Assembly (NCBI GenBank): GCA_036270095.1
Contig: DATBDE010000080.1
Span: 1-21,911 of the forward strand
Length of the DNA: 21,911 bases
Reading direction: 5' to 3'
From: DATBDE01 sp036270095
GTDB taxonomy: Bacteria > Actinomycetota > Thermoleophilia > Solirubrobacterales > Solirubrobacteraceae
Shown here: positions 13,579 through 20,321 of the stretch, in pieces
Position numbering within the stretch: position 1 is the stretch's first letter
How the letters are laid out: every line of letters begins with the position of its first letter
Notes under the pieces: generated by a model
Database searches by the model: none
Seen by the model: the letters and a program-made list of their open reading frames with translations, nothing else
What the model was told of the DNA's origin: nothing
Made by a program: the position numbers and the translations under genes

Positions 13579-14459
13579 TCGCCGCAGCCCAGCAGCAGCG
13601 ACGCGCTGACGCCGATGGCCACCAGCACCGCGCCCGGGCGGCGCGCGCCGCGCAGCCAGCCCTGGAGGTGCAGGAACCACGTCGTCGCGGCGACGAAGAG
13701 CACGAGCGCGACGAAGAAGTTCAGGCGGAACCCGAGGATGTGGTGGGCGGGGTCGACGCGCAGCAGCTCCTCGCCGATGCGCCCGAGCGAGTAGCCGGCG
13801 ACGTAGAGCGCGAACAGGCCCGGCGGCCGGATGCGCCGGTGGTGGCCGAGCCAGACCAGCCCGGCGGCCAGCCCGAGGTTCCAGACGATCTCGTACAGGA
13901 AGGTGGGGTGGAAGGTGGCGTCGTGCGCGTAGCCGGCCGGCCGGTGCGCGGGGCTGATCTCCAGGCCCCAGGGCAGCGAGGTGGGGCCGCCGAACAGCTC
14001 CTGGTTGAACCAGTTGCCCACGCGCCCGATCGACTGGGCGACCAGGAGCGCCGGGGCGGCGGCGTCCAGGAAACGGGGGATGTCGGCGCGGTGGCGGCGC
14101 AGCACGAGCAGGCCGGCGAGCGTGCCTGCGGCGATGCCGCCCCAGATCCCCAGGCCGCCCTGCCAGACCGCGAACGGGCCCCACCAGTGGTCGGGCACCT
14201 CGTTCCAGCTGGTGGCCAGGAAGTACAGGCGGCCGCCGACGATGCCGGCCGGGAACCCCCACAGCGCCACCTGGTAGACGAGCGCGCGGTCGCCGCCGAC
14301 CCGCTCCCAGCGCCGGGCGGTGACGAGGATCGCCGCCAGCACGGCGACGGCGTACATGACCCCGTACCAGTGCACGGTCAGCGGCCCGAGGTGGAGGACG
14401 TTCGAGCTCGGGCTGGGGATCGCGGCGAGGACCACCGGTGCCAAGGCTACGGAGGTCAC
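13362..14459 (-). CDS. lgt: Prolipoprotein diacylglyceryl transferase (Lgt) with long antisense C-terminal extension
   Basis: Inner-membrane enzyme that transfers diacylglycerol from phosphatidylglycerol to the lipobox Cys of prolipoproteins. Seen: HWYGVMYA (30-37), GFPAGIVGGRLYFLA, the Lgt signature GRVGNWFNQELFGG (145-158), FHPTFLYEIVWNL, and GYSLGRIGEELLR with the essential C-terminal Arg. Seven transmembrane helices fit up to about residue 265. The frame then adds a further hydrophobic stretch (GAVLVAIGVSASLLLGC) and some 70 residues (from D294) that lie opposite the end of the amine oxidase gene. Typical Lgt has 260-330 residues; this has 365. The extension looks like read-through of a stop-poor antisense strand. 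ATG 14459 gives a normal N-terminus. Confidence 0.93.
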   Translation of the reverse strand: MTSVALAPVVLAAIPSPSSNVLHLGPLTVHWYGVMYAVAVLAAILVTARRWERVGGDRALVYQVALWGFPAGIVGGRLYFLATSWNEVPDHWWGPFAVWQGGLGIWGGIAAGTLAGLLVLRRHRADIPRFLDAAAPALLVAQSIGRVGNWFNQELFGGPTSLPWGLEISPAHRPAGYAHDATFHPTFLYEIVWNLGLAAGLVWLGHHRRIRPPGLFALYVAGYSLGRIGEELLRVDPAHHILGFRLNFFVALVLFVAATTWFLHLQGWLRGARRPGAVLVAIGVSASLLLGCGDQGRGAGASLISRAARTPDSSAPWIQACHSEQCSPAKWTRPSGRTMSAWRIASWPGSNSAKAPTAYGSPYHA

Positions 14460-14485
14460 CCGGCTAGCCGATTACGATCGCGCGC

Positions 14486-15292
14486 ATGCACACGGACGGC
14501 TATCAGACGCTGAAGGTTCGGACCGACGACGGCATTGCCCGCGCGACCATCGATCACCCGCCCATCAACCTGTTCGACGGGGCGATGATCGTGGAGATGG
14601 ACCGCTTCGGCCGTGAGGCCGAAGCCGATGACGACGTGCGCGTGGTCGTCGTCGACAGCGCGAACCCCGACTTCTTCATCGCCCACGCGGACGTCGGCCT
14701 GATCCTGCAGCTGCCCCAGGAGGAGCAGGCCAAGCCGACCGAGCCGCCGCTGTTCACGGCCATGATCGACCGCTTCCGGACCATGCCGAAGGCGTCGATC
14801 GCGGTCATCGAGGGCCGGGCCCGGGGCGGCGGCAGCGAGCTCGTGGTGGGCATGGACATGCGCTTCGCAGCGCGCGGCAGGGCCCTCCTGGCCCAGCCCG
14901 AGGTCGCGGTGGGGATCATCCCCGGCGGCGGCGGGACGCAGCGGCTGCCGCCGCTGGTCGGCCGCGGCCGCGCGCTCGAGGTCATCCTCGGCTGTGGCGA
15001 CATCGACGCCGAGACCGCGGAGCGCTGGGGGTACGTCAACCGCGCCCTGGAGCCGGACGAGCTGCACCCGTTCGTCGACGCGCTCGCGCGGCGCATCGCC
15101 GCGTTCCCCGCCGACGCCATCGCCCACGCGAAGGCGGCGGTCGCCGCCGCGACGCCGGACCCGCTCCCCGGCCTGCTCGACGAGGCGCACCGCTTCAACC
15201 AGACCCTCGCGCTCGAGGAAACGCGCGCCCGCATGGAGGGCTTCCTGGCCGCTGGCGGCCAAACGCTCGAGTTCGAGCTCGGCGGCTTCTAA
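14486..15292 (+). CDS. Enoyl-CoA hydratase/isomerase family protein
   Basis: A 268-aa crotonase-fold enzyme. The oxyanion-hole/CoA region appears as FFIAHADVGLI, and both catalytic Glu positions of classical enoyl-CoA hydratase are kept: RGGGSELVVGMDMRFAAR and QPEVAVGIIPGGGGTQRL. This supports hydration of 2-enoyl-CoA or a related isomerase reaction, in fatty-acid or aromatic degradation. The usual C-terminal trimerisation helix (LALEETRARMEGFLA) is present. The gene stands alone: divergent from lgt (26-nt gap) and overlapping the 3' end of the channel gene by 3 bp, so no pathway can be inferred from the neighbours. Confidence 0.93.
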   Translation: MHTDGYQTLKVRTDDGIARATIDHPPINLFDGAMIVEMDRFGREAEADDDVRVVVVDSANPDFFIAHADVGLILQLPQEEQAKPTEPPLFTAMIDRFRTMPKASIAVIEGRARGGGSELVVGMDMRFAARGRALLAQPEVAVGIIPGGGGTQRLPPLVGRGRALEVILGCGDIDAETAERWGYVNRALEPDELHPFVDALARRIAAFPADAIAHAKAAVAAATPDPLPGLLDEAHRFNQTLALEETRARMEGFLAAGGQTLEFELGGF

Positions 15293-15945
15293 CGGCGCCG
15301 CAGCCGCCGGAGCAGCCCGGTGATCGGGGTCACGCGCGTGTTCAGCAGCCAGATCAGCGGCGCCCACGGCGTGAGCAGCGAGAGCGGGATCGCCGAGAGG
15401 AAGATCAGCGTGCGCACGGCCACGACCGGAGGGTCCTCGTCGGGCGGCGCGGTCCCGGCGACGAGGAGGCCGTGCCCCTCGGCGTAGTGCCAGAGCCGGT
15501 ACAGGCTGAAGCCGACGGCGACCAGGATGACCGTGTAGACGGTCACCGCGAGCGGGTTGGACGCGTACGCGCCGAACAGCGCCGTCCCGAACGAGATCAG
15601 CGAGATGGTGAAGAGGAAGAACAAGTTGATCCGCATGAGCCCGCCGTCGATGGCCTTCAGGCGCCGGGAGAACTGGTGGTGCTGGATCCAGAACCCGGCG
15701 ATGAGCCAGAAGCTGGCCACAAAGGCGATGATCGTCGGCTCGAGGTCCTCCAACGCGTTGCCGAGGTCCTGGTTGGAGACGTTGGGGACGTCGAGGGTGA
15801 CCACGAGCAGCGTGATGGCGACGGCGATGACCGCGTCGCTGAAGGCGATCGTGCGGTCGAGGTCGAACCAGTGGTCGTCGACGACCTGGCCCGGCGTACT
15901 CGCATCCGGTGGCTGCACAGGGGGTGGCGCGGGGCGATCGGCCAT
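15289..15945 (-). CDS. TMEM175-like (DUF1211) potassium-channel family membrane protein
   Basis: A 218-aa protein with six hydrophobic segments. The family hallmark is clear in helix 1: RTIAFSDAVIAVAITLLVVT (31-50), matching the R-x3-FSD-x-x-x-A-x-x-x-T filter helix of bacterial TMEM175 channels. Helices follow near 72-88 (IIAFVASFWLIAGFW), 106-124, 133-150, 176-192 and 193-202. The conserved His cluster after helix 2 (QHHQFSRR) is also present. Bacterial members form tetrameric, weakly K+-selective channels. The N-terminus is Pro-rich. It lies downstream of a perfect 51-bp palindrome, which separates it from the SABATH-like gene on the same strand. Confidence 0.88.
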   Translation of the reverse strand: MADRPAPPPVQPPDASTPGQVVDDHWFDLDRTIAFSDAVIAVAITLLVVTLDVPNVSNQDLGNALEDLEPTIIAFVASFWLIAGFWIQHHQFSRRLKAIDGGLMRINLFFLFTISLISFGTALFGAYASNPLAVTVYTVILVAVGFSLYRLWHYAEGHGLLVAGTAPPDEDPPVVAVRTLIFLSAIPLSLLTPWAPLIWLLNTRVTPITGLLRRLRRR

Positions 15946-15969
15946 CGCCCCGCTCTGGTTCGATGCGCT

Positions 15970-16020
15970 GGGGTCAAGTCTTTCTTGTTGCACCGGGTGC
16001 AACAAGAAAGACTTGACCCC
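15970..16020. repeat. 51-bp perfect palindrome (REP/RAYT-like element)
   Basis: Two exact 25-nt arms (15970-15994 and 15996-16020) flank a single central G. The left arm begins GGGGTCAAGTCTTTCTTGTT; the right arm is its perfect reverse complement. GC content is well below that of the surroundings. The GGGGTCA outer end resembles the ends of REP-type palindromes moved by REP-associated tyrosine transposases (RAYT). It lies between two minus-strand genes (16032 and 15945). It could also act as a terminator, but no T-run follows. Confidence 0.85.
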
Positions 16021-16031
16021 TCCCGTAGGGC

Positions 16032-16997
16032 CTAGGCCGAGCGCGCGAAGGTCACCCGGACGATCCAGGCCTCGTAGCGGCCGGCCTCCGGGTCGGCCTC
16101 GGTCGCGGCCTGCATCCGGGCGAAGTACTCGTCGCACAGGTGGGTCGAGCCGCCGAACAGCCCCGCGGTCAGCGACGAGGCCGCGAACGCGCGCACGAAC
16201 TCGATGTAGGTCTTCGCGTACGCGGCGGCGTCGCCGTCGCGCTCGTACTGCTCCCAGTACGGGTTGGCGACCTCTTCCCGGGTCAGCGACGCCACCGCCA
16301 GCCCCGGCACCGTGGCCGACACCTCGCCGGCGTTCGCCATCGCGACCGCGACCTGCCACATGACGGTCAGCAGCTTGCCGGCCGAGACCAGCGTGTCGGT
16401 CCGTCCGATGCCCTGCACGAGCAGGCGGCCGTGCGGGCGCAGCTCGGCCGCGCGCGCGGTCAGGAACGCCTGCCAGTCGCCCGCGGCCAGGTCGGCCAGC
16501 GCCTTGCGCGCGGCGCCGGTGGCGTCGGAGAAGTACATGCCCTCGGGCACGTCGACGTCGGGCTGCTCGCGGAACCAGTGGGCCGCGTTGGAGCACATGC
16601 CCGCATCGACGCTCGCGGCGGGCAGGACCTGGTCGAAGAACGAGCCCGCCGCGGCCGCGGTGTAGACCGGGCCGCCGTCCAGCCCGAGGTAGCCGCCGGC
16701 GCCGCCGACGTTGTGGAACAGCTGGGTGAAGTCGCTGGTCAGCACGTCGTTGTGGACGGCGAGCACGGGGAGGTCGGCCACCCGGGCGCGCACCGCCGCG
16801 ATCGCGGTGCGCATCGCGTGCACCGAGGTCGCGCCGGTGCCGGCGCCGTAGTCGGTCACCGCCAGCGTGGCGCCCGACGCAGGGAGGTCGAGCGCCCCGA
16901 CGAGCTCCCGGATCAGCTTGTCCCCGCCCTCGACGACGCGCCGCTGGTACTCGGAGTGCGCGTCGTAGTCGGCCTCCATCCCCGAGGTCGTCGTCAC
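16032..16997 (-). CDS. SABATH-like SAM-dependent carboxyl methyltransferase
   Basis: A 321-aa protein matching the plant-type SABATH family (salicylate, jasmonate, IAA, theobromine methyltransferases). Corresponding elements in order: YDAHSEYQ (11-18) for the SAM/substrate-gating YxxNSxxQ; VTDYGAGTGATSVHAM (48-62) for the DLGCSSGPN motif; HNDVLTSDFTQLF (82-94) for the NDLPxNDFNxLF segment; GSFFDQVLPAASVDAGMCSN (118-137) and AAHWF (138-142) for PGSFYxRLFPxxS...SSxSLHWLS; WQAFLTARAAELRPHGRLLV for the LxxRxxELVPGGRMVL strand. Likely reaction: SAM + carboxylic acid to methyl ester; the acid is unknown. Start GTG 16997 lies 9 nt after the SGNH stop, with a weak AGGG; ATG 16979 is an alternative. 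Confidence 0.8.
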   Translation of the reverse strand: MTTTSGMEADYDAHSEYQRRVVEGGDKLIRELVGALDLPASGATLAVTDYGAGTGATSVHAMRTAIAAVRARVADLPVLAVHNDVLTSDFTQLFHNVGGAGGYLGLDGGPVYTAAAAGSFFDQVLPAASVDAGMCSNAAHWFREQPDVDVPEGMYFSDATGAARKALADLAAGDWQAFLTARAAELRPHGRLLVQGIGRTDTLVSAGKLLTVMWQVAVAMANAGEVSATVPGLAVASLTREEVANPYWEQYERDGDAAAYAKTYIEFVRAFAASSLTAGLFGGSTHLCDEYFARMQAATEADPEAGRYEAWIVRVTFARSA

Positions 16998-17006
16998 GCG
17001 CTGACC

Positions 17007-17789
17007 CTATGCGACAGGCTGACTCCCGGTCACGGGCGTCAGCGTAGGGCGCTTGGCCGTGATCCCGTCCCCGGACGAGCGCCCGCGCAGGCGCCGGCCC
17101 ACCCACGGCGCGAAGTGCGCGCCGGCCCAGCGCACCTCCCGCCCGGCGGCCGCGCGCCGGCTCAGGCGCGGGGCCGCCGGCAGCGGCTCGCGCCAGCTCG
17201 GCTCGACGCCCGGAATCTCGAGCACCTCGGCCGCGGCGGCGGCGATGCGCCGGTGGCCCTCGGCGTTGGCGTGCAGGCGGTCGCGGGCCCACAGGCGGGG
17301 ATCGACGACGCCGTCGCGCTCGAACTCGATCAACCGTGCGCCGTGGGCCCCGGCGACGGCGCGCAGCTTCTCGTTGTAGGCGAGGGTGCGGGGACTCGCG
17401 CTGCGCGCCACCGGCATGATGTTGGCGGGGTCGATGTAGGTGAACATGAGCACGGTGGCGCCGCTGGCGCTCAGCGCGGCCACCATCGCACGCATGTGCT
17501 CGACGACGTCGTCGAGGTCGACCCGCGGCCGGAGCATGTCGTTGATGCCGCCGACGACGCTGGCCAGGTCGGGCTCCATGGCCAGCGCCGGGCCGAGCTG
17601 CTCGGCGCGGATCTGGTCGACCTTGCGCCCACGGATGCCGAGGTTGGCGTACAAGAGCCCGGGGTCGACGGCGTCGATGTGCTCGGCCAGCCGGTCGGCC
17701 CAGCCCCGGTAGCCGGAGCCGTCGGGGTACAGGTCCATGAGACCCTCGGTGGTGGAGTCGCCCAGGGCGACGAAGCGGCGGTGGGGCAT
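17007..17789 (-). CDS. SGNH/GDSL-type hydrolase
   Basis: A 260-aa esterase-like protein with the four SGNH blocks: block I FVALGDSTTEG (Ser12), block II LYANLGIRG (Gly51), block III VVGGINDML (Asn83) and block V ARDRLHANAEGH (Asp170, His173). No signal peptide, so cytosolic. Close relatives are lysophospholipase-like or acyl-ester hydrolases; the substrate is unknown. The basic C-terminal ~60 residues (WVGRRLRGRSSGDG) are beyond the catalytic fold. It starts 28 nt after the CocE-like gene, with AAGGA about 10 nt before ATG 17789, and is followed 9 nt later by the SABATH-like gene: a probable three-gene operon. Confidence 0.92.
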   Translation of the reverse strand: MPHRRFVALGDSTTEGLMDLYPDGSGYRGWADRLAEHIDAVDPGLLYANLGIRGRKVDQIRAEQLGPALAMEPDLASVVGGINDMLRPRVDLDDVVEHMRAMVAALSASGATVLMFTYIDPANIMPVARSASPRTLAYNEKLRAVAGAHGARLIEFERDGVVDPRLWARDRLHANAEGHRRIAAAAAEVLEIPGVEPSWREPLPAAPRLSRRAAAGREVRWAGAHFAPWVGRRLRGRSSGDGITAKRPTLTPVTGSQPVA

Positions 17790-17817
17790 TGACACCAGAT
17801 CCTTGCGTACGCCGGGA

Positions 17818-20124
17818 TCAGTTGGCGGCGCGGTTCTGGTACTGCTGGTAGTCGCGGCAGGGCTCGCCGCGCAGGCCGGGACACGGCGGGAGGCCGGTGG
17901 GCACGTCCACACCGGGGACGACCGGCAGCACGAGGCGGGACGGCATCGACTTGGCGTGGGCGATCACGACCGACGCCGTGCCCTTGGGGTCGCTCTCGCC
18001 GAAGGCCCAGATCGGCTGGTCGCCGTTGGGTGCGGAGAGCGTGACCCGGATGCGCGACCCGGCGCGGTAGGCGTGGCCCTCGTAGTAGAGCGGGATCGTG
18101 ACCTCGACGTACTTGTTCGCCGGCAGCGGCTGCACGTCGGATTTGCGCAGGCTCGGCACGGGCTCGAGCGCCGTGCTCTTGGCGTCGAGCCTGCGCTCGT
18201 CGGCGCGCAGCCAGCCGCCCTGCACGAACGTCTCCTTGCCGTCGGGCCGGACTTCGCTGATCGTCGCCTGCAGGTCGACGTTCGGCGCCGAGGAGCGGAC
18301 CCAGGCGTGCAGTGCGCCGGCGCCGATGACCGCCGTGTTGTCGCTCAGCGGGCTGGTCAGGTAGGAGGCCGCGTTCCCGGACGGACTCTGCGTCCAGTTG
18401 TAGGTCGGCGTCGCCGTCCACAGGCCGCCCGAACCTGCAGCGGTGTCGCCGTCGAAGTCGGTCAGCGGCCGCGCCTTGGCGTTCCACGTGAAGGCGTCCG
18501 CGCCGGCCTTGCGCGCCACCCGGTCGGTCAGCGCCCCGTCGTCGCCGAGGTACCAGGCCCGCGACCGCGTGCCGGGGATCGGGAAGCTCGGCCAGGACTG
18601 CTCGAAGCCTGGGCTGGGGTAGCCGGCGCTCGGGCCGCCGGCGCCGTTGTCGAAGAGAATGCGGATCGGGGGCAGCGCCTCGAAGGCCGACTGCGCGCCG
18701 TCGAGCGTGGGGTGGGCCTGGATCGGGTCGGGCGGGATGGTCACGCCCGTGATCCCCATCGCCTCCTGGTAGATCACCGGCGCCGCGGCGTGGATCACCG
18801 CCGCGTTGAGGATCGGTGGCTGTTGAGCGACGTAGAGCTCGAGGAAGTCGTACCAGCGGTTGAACGTCTCCGGGTCGAGCGAGTCCACGTGGGTGCCGTT
18901 GGTGAACGTGAACCACTTGCGCTGCGTCCCGGCCATGTGCTCGGCCAGGGTCGGGCAGTGCCCGCCGGTCTGCTCGTCGGTCCACTGGCAGGCCATGAAC
19001 ACCGGCACGTTGATCTTGTTGACGAAGGTGACCGGCGACAGCGGGTCGGCCACGGCGGGCACGTAGTGGTCGTTGTCACGGATCTTCTGCATCAGGTCGA
19101 CCGCCTCGCCGTGCAGGGCCTGGTTGGCCTTGCAGGTCTGGTCGCCCTGCTGGACGCGCTGGTAGGCCCAGGCCTGGCCGCCGTTGGCCGAAGCCGGCTC
19201 GGCGTCGTGCACGCGCTCTTGTGCCCACGCCACCGCGAAGCCGGTGTTGAGGATGCCGCCGGGATAGAGCGTGGTCTGGGTGGCGTCGATGACCGACAGC
19301 GGCGCGATCGCGGCCAGGCTCGGCGGCTGGGTCTGGGCGGTGAAGAGCTGGCTGATCCCGCCGTAGGAGATGCCCATCATCCCCACCTTGTGGTGCAGCA
19401 CCCAGGGCTGGCGGGCGATGGTCTCGATGACGTCGTAGCCGTCGAGGCTCTGCAGCGGCTCGAAGAAGTCGAAGGCGCCCCCCGAGCAACCGGTGCCGCG
19501 CATGTTGACGTCCACCACGGTGAAGCCCATGAGGTTGGCCAGCACCGCGATGCCGTTCTGCGGGCCGGCCGGGTCGGCGTACCCGTAGCCCGAGTACTCG
19601 ATCAGCGTCGGATAGGGACCGTCGCCGAGCTGGGGGAGGTGGATGCCGTCGGGCAGCGGCGGGGCGCTGGCCACGTCCTGCGGCGGGTGCACGTCGATCG
19701 CGAGCTGGGTCCCGTCGCGCATGGTGATGTAGCCGTAGCCGCTGGACGGGATCGACTGGTTGTAGACGTCGGTGTTCGGCGGCGCCGACTGCGTCGACAG
19801 CACCGTGAGCGGGTCGGACTGCGTGCCGCCGTCGGTGGCGCGCACGCGGTAGCCGCTCCCGGGCGGCACGTTGCGGAACAGCAGGCCGCCCTCGGCGTCG
19901 GCCTTCTCGGTGGCGATCGTCTTGTCGCTCGGGTCGAGCAGCGCCATTTCGGCGTTCGGTGCCAGGCCGGTGACGTAGACCTGCTCGACGCTGCCGCGCG
20001 CCGTGAACGCGGCCTGGGCGCCGGCGGTCGGAGCGGCGGCCAGCAGCACGACGACGACGGCGGCTGCGCGTAGCGCAGCGCAGCGACGCGCGCGACCCCC
20101 GCAAACGGTTCCCCTGCCGCTCAC
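17818..20124 (-). CDS. CocE/NonD family (S15) serine hydrolase, secreted
   Basis: A 768-aa alpha/beta-hydrolase. A signal peptide is evident: basic start, hydrophobic AAAVVVVLLAAAP and AGAQA cleavage site near residue 38. A small beta-domain (40-110) precedes the catalytic domain, in which GYGYITMRDGTQLAIDV is the usual S15 entry strand. Triad: Ser253 in MMGISYGGIS, Asp383 in CQWTDEQTGG, His412 in FTNGTHVDS. VVDVNMRGTGCSGGAFDFF is the canonical oxyanion-side segment of CocE/X-Pro dipeptidyl peptidases. The jelly-roll C-domain follows (RIRVTLSAPNGDQP). It could be an X-Pro peptidase, ester or acylase; the specificity is not readable. GTG 20124 is chosen because it places the signal peptide at the N-terminus. 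Confidence 0.92.
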   Translation of the reverse strand: MSGRGTVCGGRARRCAALRAAAVVVVLLAAAPTAGAQAAFTARGSVEQVYVTGLAPNAEMALLDPSDKTIATEKADAEGGLLFRNVPPGSGYRVRATDGGTQSDPLTVLSTQSAPPNTDVYNQSIPSSGYGYITMRDGTQLAIDVHPPQDVASAPPLPDGIHLPQLGDGPYPTLIEYSGYGYADPAGPQNGIAVLANLMGFTVVDVNMRGTGCSGGAFDFFEPLQSLDGYDVIETIARQPWVLHHKVGMMGISYGGISQLFTAQTQPPSLAAIAPLSVIDATQTTLYPGGILNTGFAVAWAQERVHDAEPASANGGQAWAYQRVQQGDQTCKANQALHGEAVDLMQKIRDNDHYVPAVADPLSPVTFVNKINVPVFMACQWTDEQTGGHCPTLAEHMAGTQRKWFTFTNGTHVDSLDPETFNRWYDFLELYVAQQPPILNAAVIHAAAPVIYQEAMGITGVTIPPDPIQAHPTLDGAQSAFEALPPIRILFDNGAGGPSAGYPSPGFEQSWPSFPIPGTRSRAWYLGDDGALTDRVARKAGADAFTWNAKARPLTDFDGDTAAGSGGLWTATPTYNWTQSPSGNAASYLTSPLSDNTAVIGAGALHAWVRSSAPNVDLQATISEVRPDGKETFVQGGWLRADERRLDAKSTALEPVPSLRKSDVQPLPANKYVEVTIPLYYEGHAYRAGSRIRVTLSAPNGDQPIWAFGESDPKGTASVVIAHAKSMPSRLVLPVVPGVDVPTGLPPCPGLRGEPCRDYQQYQNRAAN

Positions 20125-20172
20125 GCCGCGGACTCAACCAGGTTGCGCTCGTCACGGTCGCAGTTCACCCGT

Positions 20173-20249
20173 ACGGATCGTGCACACCCAACATGTCCGT
20201 AACGGACCTTTCGTCATACATATTGACTTTCACGACGGATCATGCATAC
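20173..20249. promoter_or_regulatory. Operator-like repeats upstream of the NCS1 permease
   Basis: A 15-bp sequence occurs twice in the same orientation: ACGGATCGTGCACAC (20173-20187) and ACGGATCATGCATAC (20235-20249), 13 of 15 identical, 62 bp apart. Between them GTCCGT-A-ACGGAC (20195-20207) is a perfect inverted repeat. The second 15-mer lies between -35 and -10 of the promoter and runs into the -10, and with the following GATCCG forms CGGATC-N8-GATCCG. This is the pattern of a repressor controlling the permease. Confidence 0.6.
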
Positions 20250-20252
20250 GAT
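20223..20252 (+). promoter_or_regulatory. Housekeeping-type promoter for the NCS1 permease
   Basis: TTGACT (20223-20228) is followed after 18 nt by TACGAT (20247-20252), a good -35 and acceptable -10 for a primary sigma factor in a high-GC actinobacterium. It would give a leader of about 60 nt to the ATG at 20322. The local composition is AT-rich. Confidence 0.65.
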
Positions 20253-20321
20253 CCGCGCCCCAGCGCCCAGGTCCGTCATTCAGACCGGCGCATCCATCCG
20301 AGTTCTGCCACGGGGGCAAGC

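Noticed and set aside
11836..14262. 808-codon minus-strand frame running across the amine oxidase gene and into lgt
   Set aside because: Arg/Ala/His-rich composition, overlaps two genes with strong motifs in other frames; open only because of high GC.
15970..16020. Palindrome read as a rho-independent terminator
   Set aside because: Position after the SABATH-like gene fits, but there is no T-run after either arm and the perfect 25-bp arms with a 1-nt centre are unlike ordinary terminators. Not excluded, only less likely than a REP-like element.
15289..17292. 667-codon minus-strand frame joining the channel gene to sequence upstream
   Set aside because: Only the last 218 codons (from ATG 15945) look like protein; the preceding part is an out-of-frame reading of the SABATH and SGNH genes.
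17790..17912. Longer SGNH hydrolase starting at 17912
   Set aside because: It would overlap the 3' end of the CocE-like gene by about 95 bp; block I of SGNH lies normally close to ATG 17789.
17737..20073. Very long plus-strand open frame (778 codons) opposite the CocE-like gene
   Set aside because: Rich in Arg, Val, His and Gly with no domain motifs, no ribosome site; it is the antisense shadow of a gene with a complete catalytic triad and signal peptide.
20193..20321. Extended N-terminus for the NCS1 permease from 20193
   Set aside because: This segment holds the -35/-10 promoter and repeats, has non-coding composition, and ATG 20322 has its own ribosome site.
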